This document shows positions 6,245 through 14,958 of a stretch of 43,652 bases of DNA, piece after piece. The stretch is taken from the NCBI GenBank assembly GCA_017961625.1, contig JAGCWY010000121.1, forward strand, positions 1 through 43,652. The letters are read 5' to 3'. A program made the translations under genes and the position numbers. Source of the stretch: Ruminococcus sp. (GTDB lineage Bacteria > Bacillota > Clostridia > Oscillospirales > Ruminococcaceae). How positions within the stretch are numbered: position 1 is the first letter of the stretch; each line of letters begins with the position of its first letter. A model generated the notes under the pieces. That model saw nothing but the letters and a program-made list of their open reading frames with translations. It did not search any database and was not told where the DNA came from.

Positions 6245-8587
6245 ATGGAACAAACCATTAAAAGTGATAAAAATATAGAGGAATCCAATATACTGTACAC
6301 TGTTGCGATGAGAGGACTTGTTGCCTTCCCAAAAATGGTGATGCATTTTGATGTTTCTCGAAGTAAGTCAATGTCTGCGGTGGAGCGATCACTAAAAGAG
6401 GGAGGCAAGCTTTTTCTTGTTACTCAGCACGAAGCGTATATAGACAATCCTAAGGCTTCCGACCTTTACAAGGTAGGAGTTGTTGCCGAGATAAAACAGG
6501 TTCTCAAGCTACCAGACAATGTAATGAAGGTACTCGTGGAAGGAGTATATAAGGCAAATCTTGTCAGACTTATTGATGATGGCGAGGTATTGAAAGCCGA
6601 AGTTAAGCGTACTCCTACATATTCTCGAGCTAAATTTGACGATGTTGAGGCTGAGGCTCTTATACGTTCGATAAAGGACGTTTTTGAGAGATATGCTTCT
6701 TTCTTCCCGAAGATGCCAAAGGAACTGCTGAATTCAATAATGACCCAGGATTCTCCGGTAAAGCTTTTCGAGACCGTTACCTTCAACTGCAACCTTAACT
6801 ACAGAGATAAGCAGACTCTTCTTGAGGAAACTAATATAATCAACAAGCTTTCCGTACTGTTTGCCTGCCTTACTTCAGAGGTGGAAATACTCGAGCTTGA
6901 AAATCTTATCAATGAGCAAACCAAAAACAGTATCGACAAGGGACAGCGTGAATTCTATCTACGCGAACAGCTGAGAGTCATTCAGGAGCAGCTCGGAGAG
7001 GACGAGGCTGAGGAAGCCTTCGGTTATATAAACGACATAATGGACCTTAAAATTGACGAAAAGAGCAAAGAAAAGCTACTTAAAGAAGCCGACAAGCTTA
7101 CCAAGTTGCCGCCTGCGTCTCAGGAAGCTTTTGTCATAAAGAATTATCTTGACACAGTGCTTGATCTCCCGTGGGGAAAGTATACAAAGGTTAAGCTTTC
7201 TATGGAGAAAGCAGAAGCTGTTCTCGAAAAGGATCATTACGGTCTGAAAAAGGTAAAGGAGCGTATACTCGAGTTCCTTGCAGTTCATATACTTAATCCG
7301 GAAATTAAGGGACAGATAATCTGCCTTGCAGGTCCTCCCGGTATAGGAAAGACTTCAATTGCAAAGTCAATAGCTAAGGCAATGGGTAGAAAGTATGCGA
7401 GAGTATCTCTTGGTGGTGTCCGCGATGAAGCTGATATAAGAGGTCACAGAAAAACTTATGTTGGTGCTATGCCCGGACGTATCATAACAGCCATAACACA
7501 GGCGGGCTCTGCAAATCCACTGATACTTTTCGACGAGATTGACAAGCTTTGCAGCGATATAAAAGGCGACCCCTCATCGGCTATGCTTGAGGTGCTTGAT
7601 GCTGAGCAGAACTATGCTTTCAGGGATCACTTCCTTGAGGTGCCTTTTGACCTCAGCAAGGCAGTATTTATAACTACTGCCAACAATGTCAGTGCTATTC
7701 CTGCACCTCTTCTCGACAGAATGGAGGTCATAGAGCTTCCAAGCTATACTGCAGAGGAGAAGTTCCATATTGCGAAGGAACATCTTGTTCCTAAGCAGCT
7801 TAAGGAACATGGTCTCAGAGCCTCACAGCTAAGGATAACGGATGACGCGATAAACGAGATCATACAGTATTATACCAAGGAAGCCGGCGTGCGTTCCCTT
7901 GAGCGCTGTATAGCTTCGCTTTGTAGAAAGACCGCAAAGAAGATAGCTGCCGGCGAGATCAGCCGCGTTTCAGTCAAGGCAAAGGATCTCAACGAGATTC
8001 TCGGCATACGCAAGTACACTGCCGATCTTGCGTCCAAGAAGGATCAGGTGGGTGTTGTAAACGGCCTCGCATGGACATCCGTAGGCGGTGTTCTTATGCC
8101 TATAGAAGTACTTACCATGCAAGGAACAGGCAAGATAGAAGTCACAGGTTCTCTAGGAGAAGTCATGAAGGAGAGCTCGAAGATAGCTGTGAGCTACGTG
8201 CGTAGTATTGCTGATAAATACAAGATAGATCCTAATTTCTATAAAGACAAGGATCTCCATATACACGCTCCCGAGGGAGCAGTACCTAAAGACGGCCCCT
8301 CTGCTGGTGTGACGATGACGACTGCGCTTGTATCCGCTTTATCCGGATTTAAGGTTAGATCGGATATCGCTATGACCGGAGAAGTTACTCTTCACGGAAA
8401 GGTCCTCCCGATAGGCGGACTGCGTGAAAAAACAATGGCTGCTTACAAGGCAGGTATAAAGACTGTTATTATCCCGACAGAAAACAAGCCTGACCTTGAA
8501 GAAGTGGACAATGTCGTAAAGGACGCTATAAAATTTGTATATGCGTCTGAACTTAAGGAAGTGCTTGATGAAGCGCTCGTAAAATAA
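6245..8587 (+). CDS. lon: ATP-dependent protease LonA
   Basis: Cytosolic AAA+ serine protease of 780 residues, the normal LonA length. The N-terminal substrate-binding domain covers about 15-210 and is followed by a helical region. Walker A is GPPGIGKT (363-370) and Walker B is LILFDEID (about 428). The protease domain holds the catalytic Ser in PKDGPSAG (S686) and the catalytic Lys in GGLREK (K729). It degrades damaged and regulatory proteins. In-frame TGA at 6218 leaves the ATG at 6245 as the only good start, but its SD is weak (GGTG). The better AAGGA (6211-6215) is placed for a short overlapping reading frame at 6225. The order lon-engB matches the Bacillus lonA-ysxC pair. Confidence 0.97.
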   Translation: MEQTIKSDKNIEESNILYTVAMRGLVAFPKMVMHFDVSRSKSMSAVERSLKEGGKLFLVTQHEAYIDNPKASDLYKVGVVAEIKQVLKLPDNVMKVLVEGVYKANLVRLIDDGEVLKAEVKRTPTYSRAKFDDVEAEALIRSIKDVFERYASFFPKMPKELLNSIMTQDSPVKLFETVTFNCNLNYRDKQTLLEETNIINKLSVLFACLTSEVEILELENLINEQTKNSIDKGQREFYLREQLRVIQEQLGEDEAEEAFGYINDIMDLKIDEKSKEKLLKEADKLTKLPPASQEAFVIKNYLDTVLDLPWGKYTKVKLSMEKAEAVLEKDHYGLKKVKERILEFLAVHILNPEIKGQIICLAGPPGIGKTSIAKSIAKAMGRKYARVSLGGVRDEADIRGHRKTYVGAMPGRIITAITQAGSANPLILFDEIDKLCSDIKGDPSSAMLEVLDAEQNYAFRDHFLEVPFDLSKAVFITTANNVSAIPAPLLDRMEVIELPSYTAEEKFHIAKEHLVPKQLKEHGLRASQLRITDDAINEIIQYYTKEAGVRSLERCIASLCRKTAKKIAAGEISRVSVKAKDLNEILGIRKYTADLASKKDQVGVVNGLAWTSVGGVLMPIEVLTMQGTGKIEVTGSLGEVMKESSKIAVSYVRSIADKYKIDPNFYKDKDLHIHAPEGAVPKDGPSAGVTMTTALVSALSGFKVRSDIAMTGEVTLHGKVLPIGGLREKTMAAYKAGIKTVIIPTENKPDLEEVDNVVKDAIKFVYASELKEVLDEALVK

Positions 8588-8607
8588 GAAAGTTAGGAGA
8601 AGCATTG

Positions 8608-9216
8608 GTGAAACTGAATTACAACAAAGCTGAATTTTCTGCGGCTTACGGAAAGTTTTCACAGATACCAGCTCCGGATCGAATTGAGATAGCCTTTGCA
8701 GGACATTCAAACGTAGGAAAATCTACGCTTATAAACAAGCTTTTCAACCGTAAAAATCTCGCTCGTGTTAGCTCTGTTCCTGGAAAGACAGCTACGATTA
8801 ATTTCTACGGCCTTGAAAACATATATTTTGTGGATCTTCCAGGGTACGGATATGCAAAGGTCGCTAAATCAGAGAAGGAACGCTGGGCAGGACTTATTGA
8901 AGGATATCTCGGTTCCGACAGAGATATCAGACTTGTGTTCATGCTTGTTGATATGCGCCATGCTCCGACAAAAGACGACGTTCACATGATAAACTTCTTG
9001 ATAGATTCGGAAATGCCTTTTGTTCTTGTCCTTACCAAGGCAGATAAACTGAATAAGACTGAGAGGGCGAAGCGCCTTGAAGCCTTTGGATCGGAGATTC
9101 CATGCTTTGAGGATATTCACTCTATACCCTTTTCTTCACAGACTTTGGAAGGTGTTGAAGAGCTCAGGCAGATCGTTGAGGAGATCGCAGATGACAATGA
9201 CGTCACTGTTGAATAA
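8608..9216 (+). CDS. engB: Ribosome biogenesis GTPase EngB (YsxC/YihA)
   Basis: Essential GTPase of about 202 residues that assists late assembly of the 50S subunit. The G1 P-loop is GHSNVGKST (32-40), G3 is DLPGYG and G4 is TKAD, with the TRmE-Era-EngA-EngB fold throughout. I placed the start at the GTG at 8608, 7 bases after AGGAGA (8595-8600). A TTG directly before it at 8605 would be only 4 bases from the SD and adds one residue. It lies 20 bases after lon and is almost certainly co-transcribed. Confidence 0.94.
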   Translation: MKLNYNKAEFSAAYGKFSQIPAPDRIEIAFAGHSNVGKSTLINKLFNRKNLARVSSVPGKTATINFYGLENIYFVDLPGYGYAKVAKSEKERWAGLIEGYLGSDRDIRLVFMLVDMRHAPTKDDVHMINFLIDSEMPFVLVLTKADKLNKTERAKRLEAFGSEIPCFEDIHSIPFSSQTLEGVEELRQIVEEIADDNDVTVE

Positions 9217-9240
9217 AAAACACACGAAAGGATGTTAAAA

Positions 9241-10539
9241 ATGTTTATATCCGATAACCTCGGAGTTAATACTGAGGGAAACCTGACAATTGGCGGAGTA
9301 GATACAATCGAGCTCGCAAATGAGTTTGGAACACCGCTATATGTTATGGACGAACAGGTTATAAGAAACAGTCTGAGACGCTTCCATGACAGCATGAACA
9401 AGTATTACAACGGAAATGGAGAAGTACATTACGCAAGCAAGGCTTTTTCCTGTATGGAAATGTGCAGGATAGTTGCAAGCGAAGGGGATGGACTTGATGT
9501 TGTATCAATAGGAGAGCTTTATACAGCTGTAAAAGCTGGATTTCCGATGGAGAAGGTTGGCTTCCACGGCAATAACAAAACAGATGAAGAACTTGATTTC
9601 GCTGTAAAGGTTGGCGTAGGACATATCATAGTGGATAATATTGACGAGCTTCACCGTCTTGAGAAGATATCTGCCGAAAAAAGCGCTCAGCCTAATATAA
9701 TGTTCCGCATCAAGCCTGGCATAGACGCACATACTCACGATTTCGTAAAGACAGGTCAGATAGACAGTAAATTTGGATTTGCTCTTGAAACTGGAGAGGC
9801 TTTTGAAGCCGTAAAAGAGGCTGTGAACTGCAAAAATGTAAAGCTTATAGGTCTTCACTGCCATATAGGTTCTCAGATTTTTGATATTGCACCTTTTGAA
9901 GAAGCTGCAAAGGTAATGCTCGGATTTATCGCAAAGATCAAAAATGAGTTGGGTTATGTGATCGAAGGACTTAATCTCGGAGGCGGCTTCGGCATAAAAT
10001 ACCTTAACGAGCATGATCCGAAGCCATTTGAGGTATATCTAGAAAAAGTATCAGAGGTCGTAAAGACCGAATGTGCTGCTCTTGGCATCAAACTCCCGAA
10101 AATGTTTATCGAACCAGGTCGTTCTATAGCAGGTCCTGCCGGTATAACACTTTATACTGTAGGCGCTCGCAAGGAAATTCCTGGTATCAGGACATACATT
10201 TCCGTTGATGGCGGAATGGCTGACAATCCGAGATATATTCTTTATGGTTCAGAGTATGACGCTGTTGTTGCAAATAAAGCAGGAGAAGAAAGGAAAGACC
10301 GCGTAACTATAGCTGGAAAATGTTGTGAGAGTGGTGATCTTATCGGTGAGAATATGCCATTACAGTATGCAGAATCAGGCGATATAATCGCTGTTTGCGC
10401 TACAGGCGCATATAATTATTCGATGTCCTCAAATTATAACAGGCTGCAGAAGCCAGCTGTGGTATTTGTTAATAACGGCAAAGCAAGACTAGCTGTCAAA
10501 AGGGAAACGCTTGACGATATAATCAGAAACGATATATAA
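9241..10539 (+). CDS. lysA: Diaminopimelate decarboxylase
   Basis: PLP enzyme of 432 residues that converts meso-diaminopimelate to L-lysine, the last step of lysine synthesis. It has the alanine-racemase-like TIM barrel with the PLP Lys in HYASKAF (K67) and a phosphate-binding GGGFG loop. The C-terminal beta domain carries CESGD, whose Cys and Glu contact substrate. The ATG at 9241 follows GAAAGGA by 8 bases; an ATG at 9232 overlaps that SD and is unlikely. It is third in the lon operon, 24 bases after engB, and ends at a bidirectional terminator. Confidence 0.95.
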   Translation: MFISDNLGVNTEGNLTIGGVDTIELANEFGTPLYVMDEQVIRNSLRRFHDSMNKYYNGNGEVHYASKAFSCMEMCRIVASEGDGLDVVSIGELYTAVKAGFPMEKVGFHGNNKTDEELDFAVKVGVGHIIVDNIDELHRLEKISAEKSAQPNIMFRIKPGIDAHTHDFVKTGQIDSKFGFALETGEAFEAVKEAVNCKNVKLIGLHCHIGSQIFDIAPFEEAAKVMLGFIAKIKNELGYVIEGLNLGGGFGIKYLNEHDPKPFEVYLEKVSEVVKTECAALGIKLPKMFIEPGRSIAGPAGITLYTVGARKEIPGIRTYISVDGGMADNPRYILYGSEYDAVVANKAGEERKDRVTIAGKCCESGDLIGENMPLQYAESGDIIAVCATGAYNYSMSSNYNRLQKPAVVFVNNGKARLAVKRETLDDIIRNDI

Positions 10540-10542
10540 AAC

Positions 10543-10581
10543 AAAAAACAGGTGTGAATAATACTTTCATACCTGTTTTTT
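10543..10581. terminator. Bidirectional terminator between lysA and the radical SAM gene
   Basis: AAAAAACAGGTGTGAA and TTCATACCTGTTTTTT pair along 15-16 bp with one G-U, with T or A runs on each side. Its right arm overlaps the last codons and stop of the minus-strand gene ending at 10567. Confidence 0.9.
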
Positions 10582-11514
10582 ATAATGTTTTCCCTGCCAT
10601 GTATCCAGAACGGCAAGTCTTTTGTCAATACCGCCGAGTACGGAGAGCTTGTCGGTGCTCCACATTGGAGCGATAAGCTTGGATTTGTCTCCGTCACCGG
10701 TAATGCGTTCAATGACCGTCTGAGGAGGCAGTAGCTCGAGCTGTTTTACAATTATATTAATATATTCATCACGATCAAGTAGTCTAATCTTTCCATTTTG
10801 ATACATATCAGCCAGAGCAGTGCCATTTATAACATGTAGCATCTGGAGTTTTACTGCGTCGGGAGAGAGCCTTGCTAATTCTTCAGCGGTTTCGAGCATC
10901 ATTTCATCAGTTTCGTCCGGAAGTCCGTTTATAATGTGGATACAGATTCGGATTCCCTTTGCTTTAAGACGAAAATAGCCCTTTCTGAACTCGGAATGAG
11001 TATAGCATCGGTTGATGAGCCTGAGGGTCTTGTCGTGGCAGCTCTGCATACCAAGTTCAATAGTGAGATCAGTCTTTTCACTCAATTCTTGCAGTAGACC
11101 GATAACGTCATCCGAGAGGCAGTCAGCTCTTGTTCCAATAGATATTCCACATACATTAGACTCCTCAAGAACTGAAAGGAATATTCGACGTAGTTTCTCC
11201 ACGGGAGCATAGGTATTGGTGTTGGCTTGAAAATATGCAATGAAACGGGCAGCGTCGCCGTATTTGCTAATTATACGGCTTTTTTCGGCTTTAAGCTGGG
11301 AAGCTGTATCAAGGTCACCGCGTGTGAAATAACCACTTCCGCCGTCACAGAAAATACATCCTCCGAAGCCTTTGGTACCATCTATATTCGGACAGGTAAA
11401 GCCACAGTCGAGGACGGCTTTGTATATCTTATGACCGTATCTCTTTAAATTATGGTAATTCAATGTATGATAGCGCTTGTTATCCAGAGAATATTCAAAA
11501 GGACTTGTGTTCAT
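10567..11514 (-). CDS. TIGR01212-family radical SAM protein (YhcC-like)
   Basis: A 315-residue radical SAM enzyme. The cluster motif is the TIGR01212 form, CGFTCPN...GGCIFC, in which Cys residues spaced wider than the classic CxxxCxxC bind the 4Fe-4S cluster. FGGCIFCDGGGSG-like glycine-rich sequence follows. The family (E. coli YhcC) has no settled reaction; a role in RNA or metabolite modification is usually assumed. The start at 11514 has AAGGAGTGA directly upstream, and a sigma-A promoter with a perfect -35 box lies at 11536-11564. The final codons form one arm of the terminator shared with lysA. Confidence 0.9.
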   Translation of the reverse strand: MNTSPFEYSLDNKRYHTLNYHNLKRYGHKIYKAVLDCGFTCPNIDGTKGFGGCIFCDGGSGYFTRGDLDTASQLKAEKSRIISKYGDAARFIAYFQANTNTYAPVEKLRRIFLSVLEESNVCGISIGTRADCLSDDVIGLLQELSEKTDLTIELGMQSCHDKTLRLINRCYTHSEFRKGYFRLKAKGIRICIHIINGLPDETDEMMLETAEELARLSPDAVKLQMLHVINGTALADMYQNGKIRLLDRDEYINIIVKQLELLPPQTVIERITGDGDKSKLIAPMWSTDKLSVLGGIDKRLAVLDTWQGKHYKKQV

Positions 11515-11535
11515 AATGTCACTCCTTGTGAAAAT

Positions 11536-11564
11536 ATGTTATCATATTCATTTATAATTGTCAA
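11536..11564 (-). promoter_or_regulatory. Promoter of the radical SAM gene
   Basis: On the minus strand TTGACA (11559-11564) and TAACAT (11536-11541) are separated by 17 bases, about 22 bases ahead of the start codon at 11514. Confidence 0.75.
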
Positions 11565-11613
11565 TATTTAGTAGTCAAAAAAATAAAATCGCAATATATG
11601 GCTGAATTATCTA

Positions 11614-11642
11614 TTGACAATGTGCACAAATTGAGTTAAAAT
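11614..11642 (+). promoter_or_regulatory. Promoter of the shikimate-kinase-like gene
   Basis: Perfect TTGACA (11614-11619) and TAAAAT (11637-11642) with a 17-base spacer, about 32 bases before the ATG at 11674. Confidence 0.75.
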
Positions 11643-11673
11643 ATAAGAGTAATGTAAAAGTGAGGATGGGATT

Positions 11674-12180
11674 ATGGATAAAAATATTGTATTGATTGGT
11701 ATGCCGGGAGTCGGAAAAAGTACTGTCGGAGTGATCCTTGCTAAGTTGTTGGGATACAAATTCATTGATACAGATATAGTTATTCAGGAGAAAGAGAAAA
11801 AACTCCTCAGAGATATAATCACTGAAAAAGGAACAGAAGGCTTTATTGAAACTGAGAATAGGATACTTAGTAGACTTAGTGCAAAAAGATCTGTCATTGC
11901 GACTGGTGGTAGTGTTGTATATGGTGCTGACGCAATGAACAATCTATCAGCCAATAGTATTGTGATTTATCTTAAACTCGATTACGGAAAGCTTCGCTAC
12001 AGACTTGGAAATATTAAAAACAGAGGAGTTGTAATAAAAGACGGACAGTCACTGAGTGGACTATACCGTGAAAGGCTTCCTTTATATGAGAAATATGCAG
12101 ATATCGTTATAGATGAGAACGGCTGTAATGTCGAAAAAACCATAAATAAAATTCTTGACGAATTAACCAGTTCTTTGTAA
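11674..12180 (+). CDS. Shikimate-kinase-like P-loop kinase with altered substrate site
   Basis: A 168-residue member of the AroK fold. Walker A is GMPGVGKS (9-16). The Asp that contacts the shikimate hydroxyls is present (D34 in FIDTD), as are a lid Arg (R117) and RERLPLY (132-138) with the adenine-side Arg. Two shikimate contacts are missing: the carboxylate-binding Arg of the FR motif is Ile (I58), and the GGG loop reads GGS (78-80). It may therefore be a divergent shikimate kinase or a related small-molecule kinase with another substrate. No other aromatic-pathway gene is nearby. It has its own promoter, the SD is GTGAGGA, and it stands alone between that promoter and the minD promoter. 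Confidence 0.75.
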   Translation: MDKNIVLIGMPGVGKSTVGVILAKLLGYKFIDTDIVIQEKEKKLLRDIITEKGTEGFIETENRILSRLSAKRSVIATGGSVVYGADAMNNLSANSIVIYLKLDYGKLRYRLGNIKNRGVVIKDGQSLSGLYRERLPLYEKYADIVIDENGCNVEKTINKILDELTSSL

Positions 12181-12249
12181 GAAATATACAATTAGATATA
12201 AGCTTAAAGGTTTGATTTGCACAATTTTATATTTTGTTTAAAAAGTGCT

Positions 12250-12278
12250 TTGACTTTTAGCTAATTATGTGTTATAAT
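12250..12278 (+). promoter_or_regulatory. Promoter of the minD-mgsA cluster
   Basis: TTGACT (12250-12255) and TATAAT (12273-12278) are 17 bases apart. The leader of about 90 nt holds a small GCAG-CTAAA-CTGC inverted repeat but nothing I can assign. Confidence 0.8.
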
Positions 12279-12373
12279 GTAAAATAGGATTATTATTAAA
12301 AGTAATTATAAGACTTCCGCGCCGTCTATGCAGCTAAACTGCTTTGGCTTTCGGATATCGGAAAGGAATAAAA

Positions 12374-13111
12374 ATGTCTAAAATAATTGCTGTTACTTCA
12401 GGAAAAGGCGGAACAGGAAAATCAACTGTTTGCGCTGGAATTGGTTACACTCTCGCAAAGCAGGGACACAGAACTCTAATTATCGAGCTGGACTTCGGTT
12501 TGAGATGCCTTGATATAATTTTTGGCGTAGAAGATAATATCAAATATGATCTCGGCGATGTTCTGAACGGAAAGAAGACCGCTCTTGAAGCTGTTGCACA
12601 GATACCTATGGCTTCTAACCTCAATATTCTCTGCGCTCCTAAAACTCTTACTGCTGTGAATGCAGAGCAGATAGTAGATATATGCCGTTCTGTAAAGAAG
12701 TATTTTGAATACATTATCATTGATACTGGCGCGGGAATCAATTCCCATGTTTTTGACATTGTTGAACAGGCAAATCTTATTCTTGTGATATCCACACCTG
12801 ATCCGGTATGTATAAGAGACGCAAGTCTTATGTCGGATGAATTCTATAACAGAGGAAACAAGAGCCAGCGTCTTATCATCAATAAGATCAGTAAGAAGAT
12901 TATCGGTGCCGAGCTTATATCCAACCTTGATGAGATAATAGACAAGGTGGGAGTACAGCTCATAGGCGTTATACCTGATGACTTCAAGATGACTGTAGCG
13001 ACTGGAAAGGGCAATCCGATACCTACCGACAGTGAAGCTCTAAGGGCTTTTGATGCAATATCTAAACGACTCGGCGGAGAATTCATTCCGCTTACAGTTA
13101 AAACTGTATAA
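12374..13111 (+). CDS. minD: MinD-like division-site ATPase
   Basis: Deviant Walker A ATPase of 245 residues from the ParA/MinD family. The motif GKGGTGKST is near the N-terminus, with the signature Lys of this family. The switch region reads YIIIDTGAG. MinD binds the membrane as an ATP dimer and controls septum placement with MinC. The C-terminus (GEFIPLTVKTV) is shorter than the amphipathic membrane helix of classic MinD, and no minC or minE is visible, so a MinD-like protein of another role is possible. The start at 12374 follows GAAAGGA; an upstream in-frame ATG at 12344 has no SD. mgsA follows 40 bases downstream. Confidence 0.82.
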   Translation: MSKIIAVTSGKGGTGKSTVCAGIGYTLAKQGHRTLIIELDFGLRCLDIIFGVEDNIKYDLGDVLNGKKTALEAVAQIPMASNLNILCAPKTLTAVNAEQIVDICRSVKKYFEYIIIDTGAGINSHVFDIVEQANLILVISTPDPVCIRDASLMSDEFYNRGNKSQRLIINKISKKIIGAELISNLDEIIDKVGVQLIGVIPDDFKMTVATGKGNPIPTDSEALRAFDAISKRLGGEFIPLTVKTV

Positions 13112-13151
13112 AACATGAAATATATCCGCTTAGCGGGGAAAGGGCATAAAA

Positions 13152-13553
13152 ATGAAAATCGCAATAATAGCACATGATGCGAAAAAGGAGCTTATGGTAC
13201 AGTTCTGCAGCGCTTACTGCGGAATATTGTCAAAACATACTCTTATAGCTACAAATACCACAGGAAAGCAGGTAAGCGAAGCTACCGGTCTTCCTATAAA
13301 GAGATATCTCAGCGGCCAGGGAGGAGCTGAACAGATTCTTGCACTTCTTTCGTGCAATGAGGTCGATGTTCTTCTTTTCTTCCGTGATCCTATCAACCCT
13401 AAGGCAGCAGACGTTCATGGCATGAACCTTCTCAGACTCTGCGACGTTCATAACGTACCTGTTGCAACAAACATCGCTACCGCAGAAGCGCTTATCCTTG
13501 CACTTGAAAGAGGCGATCTGGATTGGCGTGAGGTCGGTAATCCGAGTATCTGA
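13152..13553 (+). CDS. mgsA: Methylglyoxal synthase
   Basis: A 133-residue enzyme that turns dihydroxyacetone phosphate into methylglyoxal and phosphate, a bypass that relieves phosphate stress in glycolysis. Family marks are IAIIAHDAKK at the N-terminus, SGQGGAEQI (the phosphate loop), and FFRDPINPKAADVHG with catalytic Asp and His residues, followed by LLRLCD and the ATN segment. The SD is GGGGAAAGGG ahead of 13152. It is cotranscribed with minD and ends in a hairpin just before hisS. Confidence 0.93.
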   Translation: MKIAIIAHDAKKELMVQFCSAYCGILSKHTLIATNTTGKQVSEATGLPIKRYLSGQGGAEQILALLSCNEVDVLLFFRDPINPKAADVHGMNLLRLCDVHNVPVATNIATAEALILALERGDLDWREVGNPSI

Positions 13554-13559
13554 ATCTTC

Positions 13560-13586
13560 AATTGTCCCTTTTAAAGGGACAATTTT
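13560..13586 (+). terminator. Palindromic hairpin between mgsA and hisS
   Basis: AATTGTCCCTTT and AAAGGGACAATT form a near-perfect palindrome (13560-13584) followed by only TT then C. No promoter fits in the 34 bases before hisS, so this is probably a partial terminator with read-through. Confidence 0.6.
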
Positions 13587-13619
13587 CATGTAAAAACATA
13601 CAGGAAAGGCTTGAAATAT

Positions 13620-14957
13620 ATGGCAATAAATATCAAACGTCCGAATGGAACCGAAGACGTCCTGCCAAAAGATGTATATAAATGGCATACTATAGAGAAA
13701 ATAGCGAGAGAGACGGCTGAAAGCTTTGGTTTTTCCGAAATAAGGATCCCGACATTTGAAAATACAGATCTTTTTCTCCGCTCAGTAGGTGAGACTACAG
13801 ATGTCGTGCAGAAGGAGATGTATACGGTTAAAGCAAAGGAGACGGAGTTTACTCTTCGTCCTGAAGGTACAGCCGGTACTATACGTGCAATGCTACAGAA
13901 CGGACTTCTGAATGAAGCACTTCCGCAAAAGGTATATTATATGCTGTCCTGCTTCCGTCATGAGCGTCCGCAGGCAGGAAGACTGCGCGAATTCCATCAG
14001 TTCGGCGTTGAAATGGCTGGCAGTCCAGCGCCTTCTGCTGATGCAGAAGTGATACTTCTTGCAAAGACTCTTCTCGACAGACTTGGATTGAAGAATATAG
14101 AACTTCATATTAATTCTATAGGTTGTCCAGCCTGCCGTGCAAAGTATCATGAAGCTCTTCGGGCTTATTTCGAGCCGCATAAAGAGGAACTGTGCGATAC
14201 TTGCAAGGAAAGACTCGTTAAGAATCCTATGAGACTTCTTGATTGTAAGAGTCCTATATGCAAGGAAATAGGCAAGGATGCCCCGATGATCCTCGATTAT
14301 TTGTGTGAGGAATGTAATGAACATTTCGAGCTTTTCAAGAAATATCTAACAAAATTTGGTATCGAATACATTGTGGATCCGAAAATAGTCCGCGGACTTG
14401 ATTATTATACGAAATCTGTATTTGAGTTCATTACTACGGAAATCGGTGCTCAGGGAACTGTATGCGCAGGAGGACGTTACGATGGACTTATCGAACAACT
14501 CGGCGGTCAGCACGTTCCGGCCCTTGGCTTTGGTATGGGTTTTGAAAGACTTCTCCTTGTTATGGACAAGCAGGGATGTGATTATCTTACTCCTAAAAAG
14601 TGCGATATATATTTTGCCACAATGGGCGATGCTGCACTTGAAAAAGCTATGGAGCTTGTAAAGGGGCTGCGTGAATTCGGCTACTGTGCAGAATATGATC
14701 TCATGGGCAGAGGCATAAAGGCACAGATGAAGTATGCAAATAAGATCGGTGCAGCTTATACCATGGTCCTAGGTGATAATGAGCTTGAAAGCGGCAAAGC
14801 AAAGCTTAAGGAAATGGAAAGCGGTAGCGAGGTAGAAATGCTCCTGAACGATAGTTTTACCGCTAATTTTGAAAACGAATACTTTAATAAAATTCTGGAT
14901 GTAATGGACGAAGAAGGTAACGGTTCGCTGTTTACATTTGCAGGGGAGGATAAATAA
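13620..14957 (+). CDS. hisS: Histidyl-tRNA synthetase
   Basis: Class II aminoacyl-tRNA synthetase of 445 residues that charges tRNA-His. It opens with the family N-terminus RPNGTEDVLP. Motif 2 is FRHERPQAGRLREFHQFGVE. The histidine-specific motifs follow: GLDYYTKSVFEF and the GGRYDGL loop. Motif 3 is GFGMGFERLLL. The anticodon-binding domain covers about the last 100 residues. I place the start at the ATG at 13620 (MAINIKRPNG), after AGGAAAGG; a TTG three codons earlier is not needed. The aspS start codon follows one base after the stop, as in many Firmicutes hisS-aspS operons. Confidence 0.95.
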   Translation: MAINIKRPNGTEDVLPKDVYKWHTIEKIARETAESFGFSEIRIPTFENTDLFLRSVGETTDVVQKEMYTVKAKETEFTLRPEGTAGTIRAMLQNGLLNEALPQKVYYMLSCFRHERPQAGRLREFHQFGVEMAGSPAPSADAEVILLAKTLLDRLGLKNIELHINSIGCPACRAKYHEALRAYFEPHKEELCDTCKERLVKNPMRLLDCKSPICKEIGKDAPMILDYLCEECNEHFELFKKYLTKFGIEYIVDPKIVRGLDYYTKSVFEFITTEIGAQGTVCAGGRYDGLIEQLGGQHVPALGFGMGFERLLLVMDKQGCDYLTPKKCDIYFATMGDAALEKAMELVKGLREFGYCAEYDLMGRGIKAQMKYANKIGAAYTMVLGDNELESGKAKLKEMESGSEVEMLLNDSFTANFENEYFNKILDVMDEEGNGSLFTFAGEDK

Positions 14958-14958
14958 A

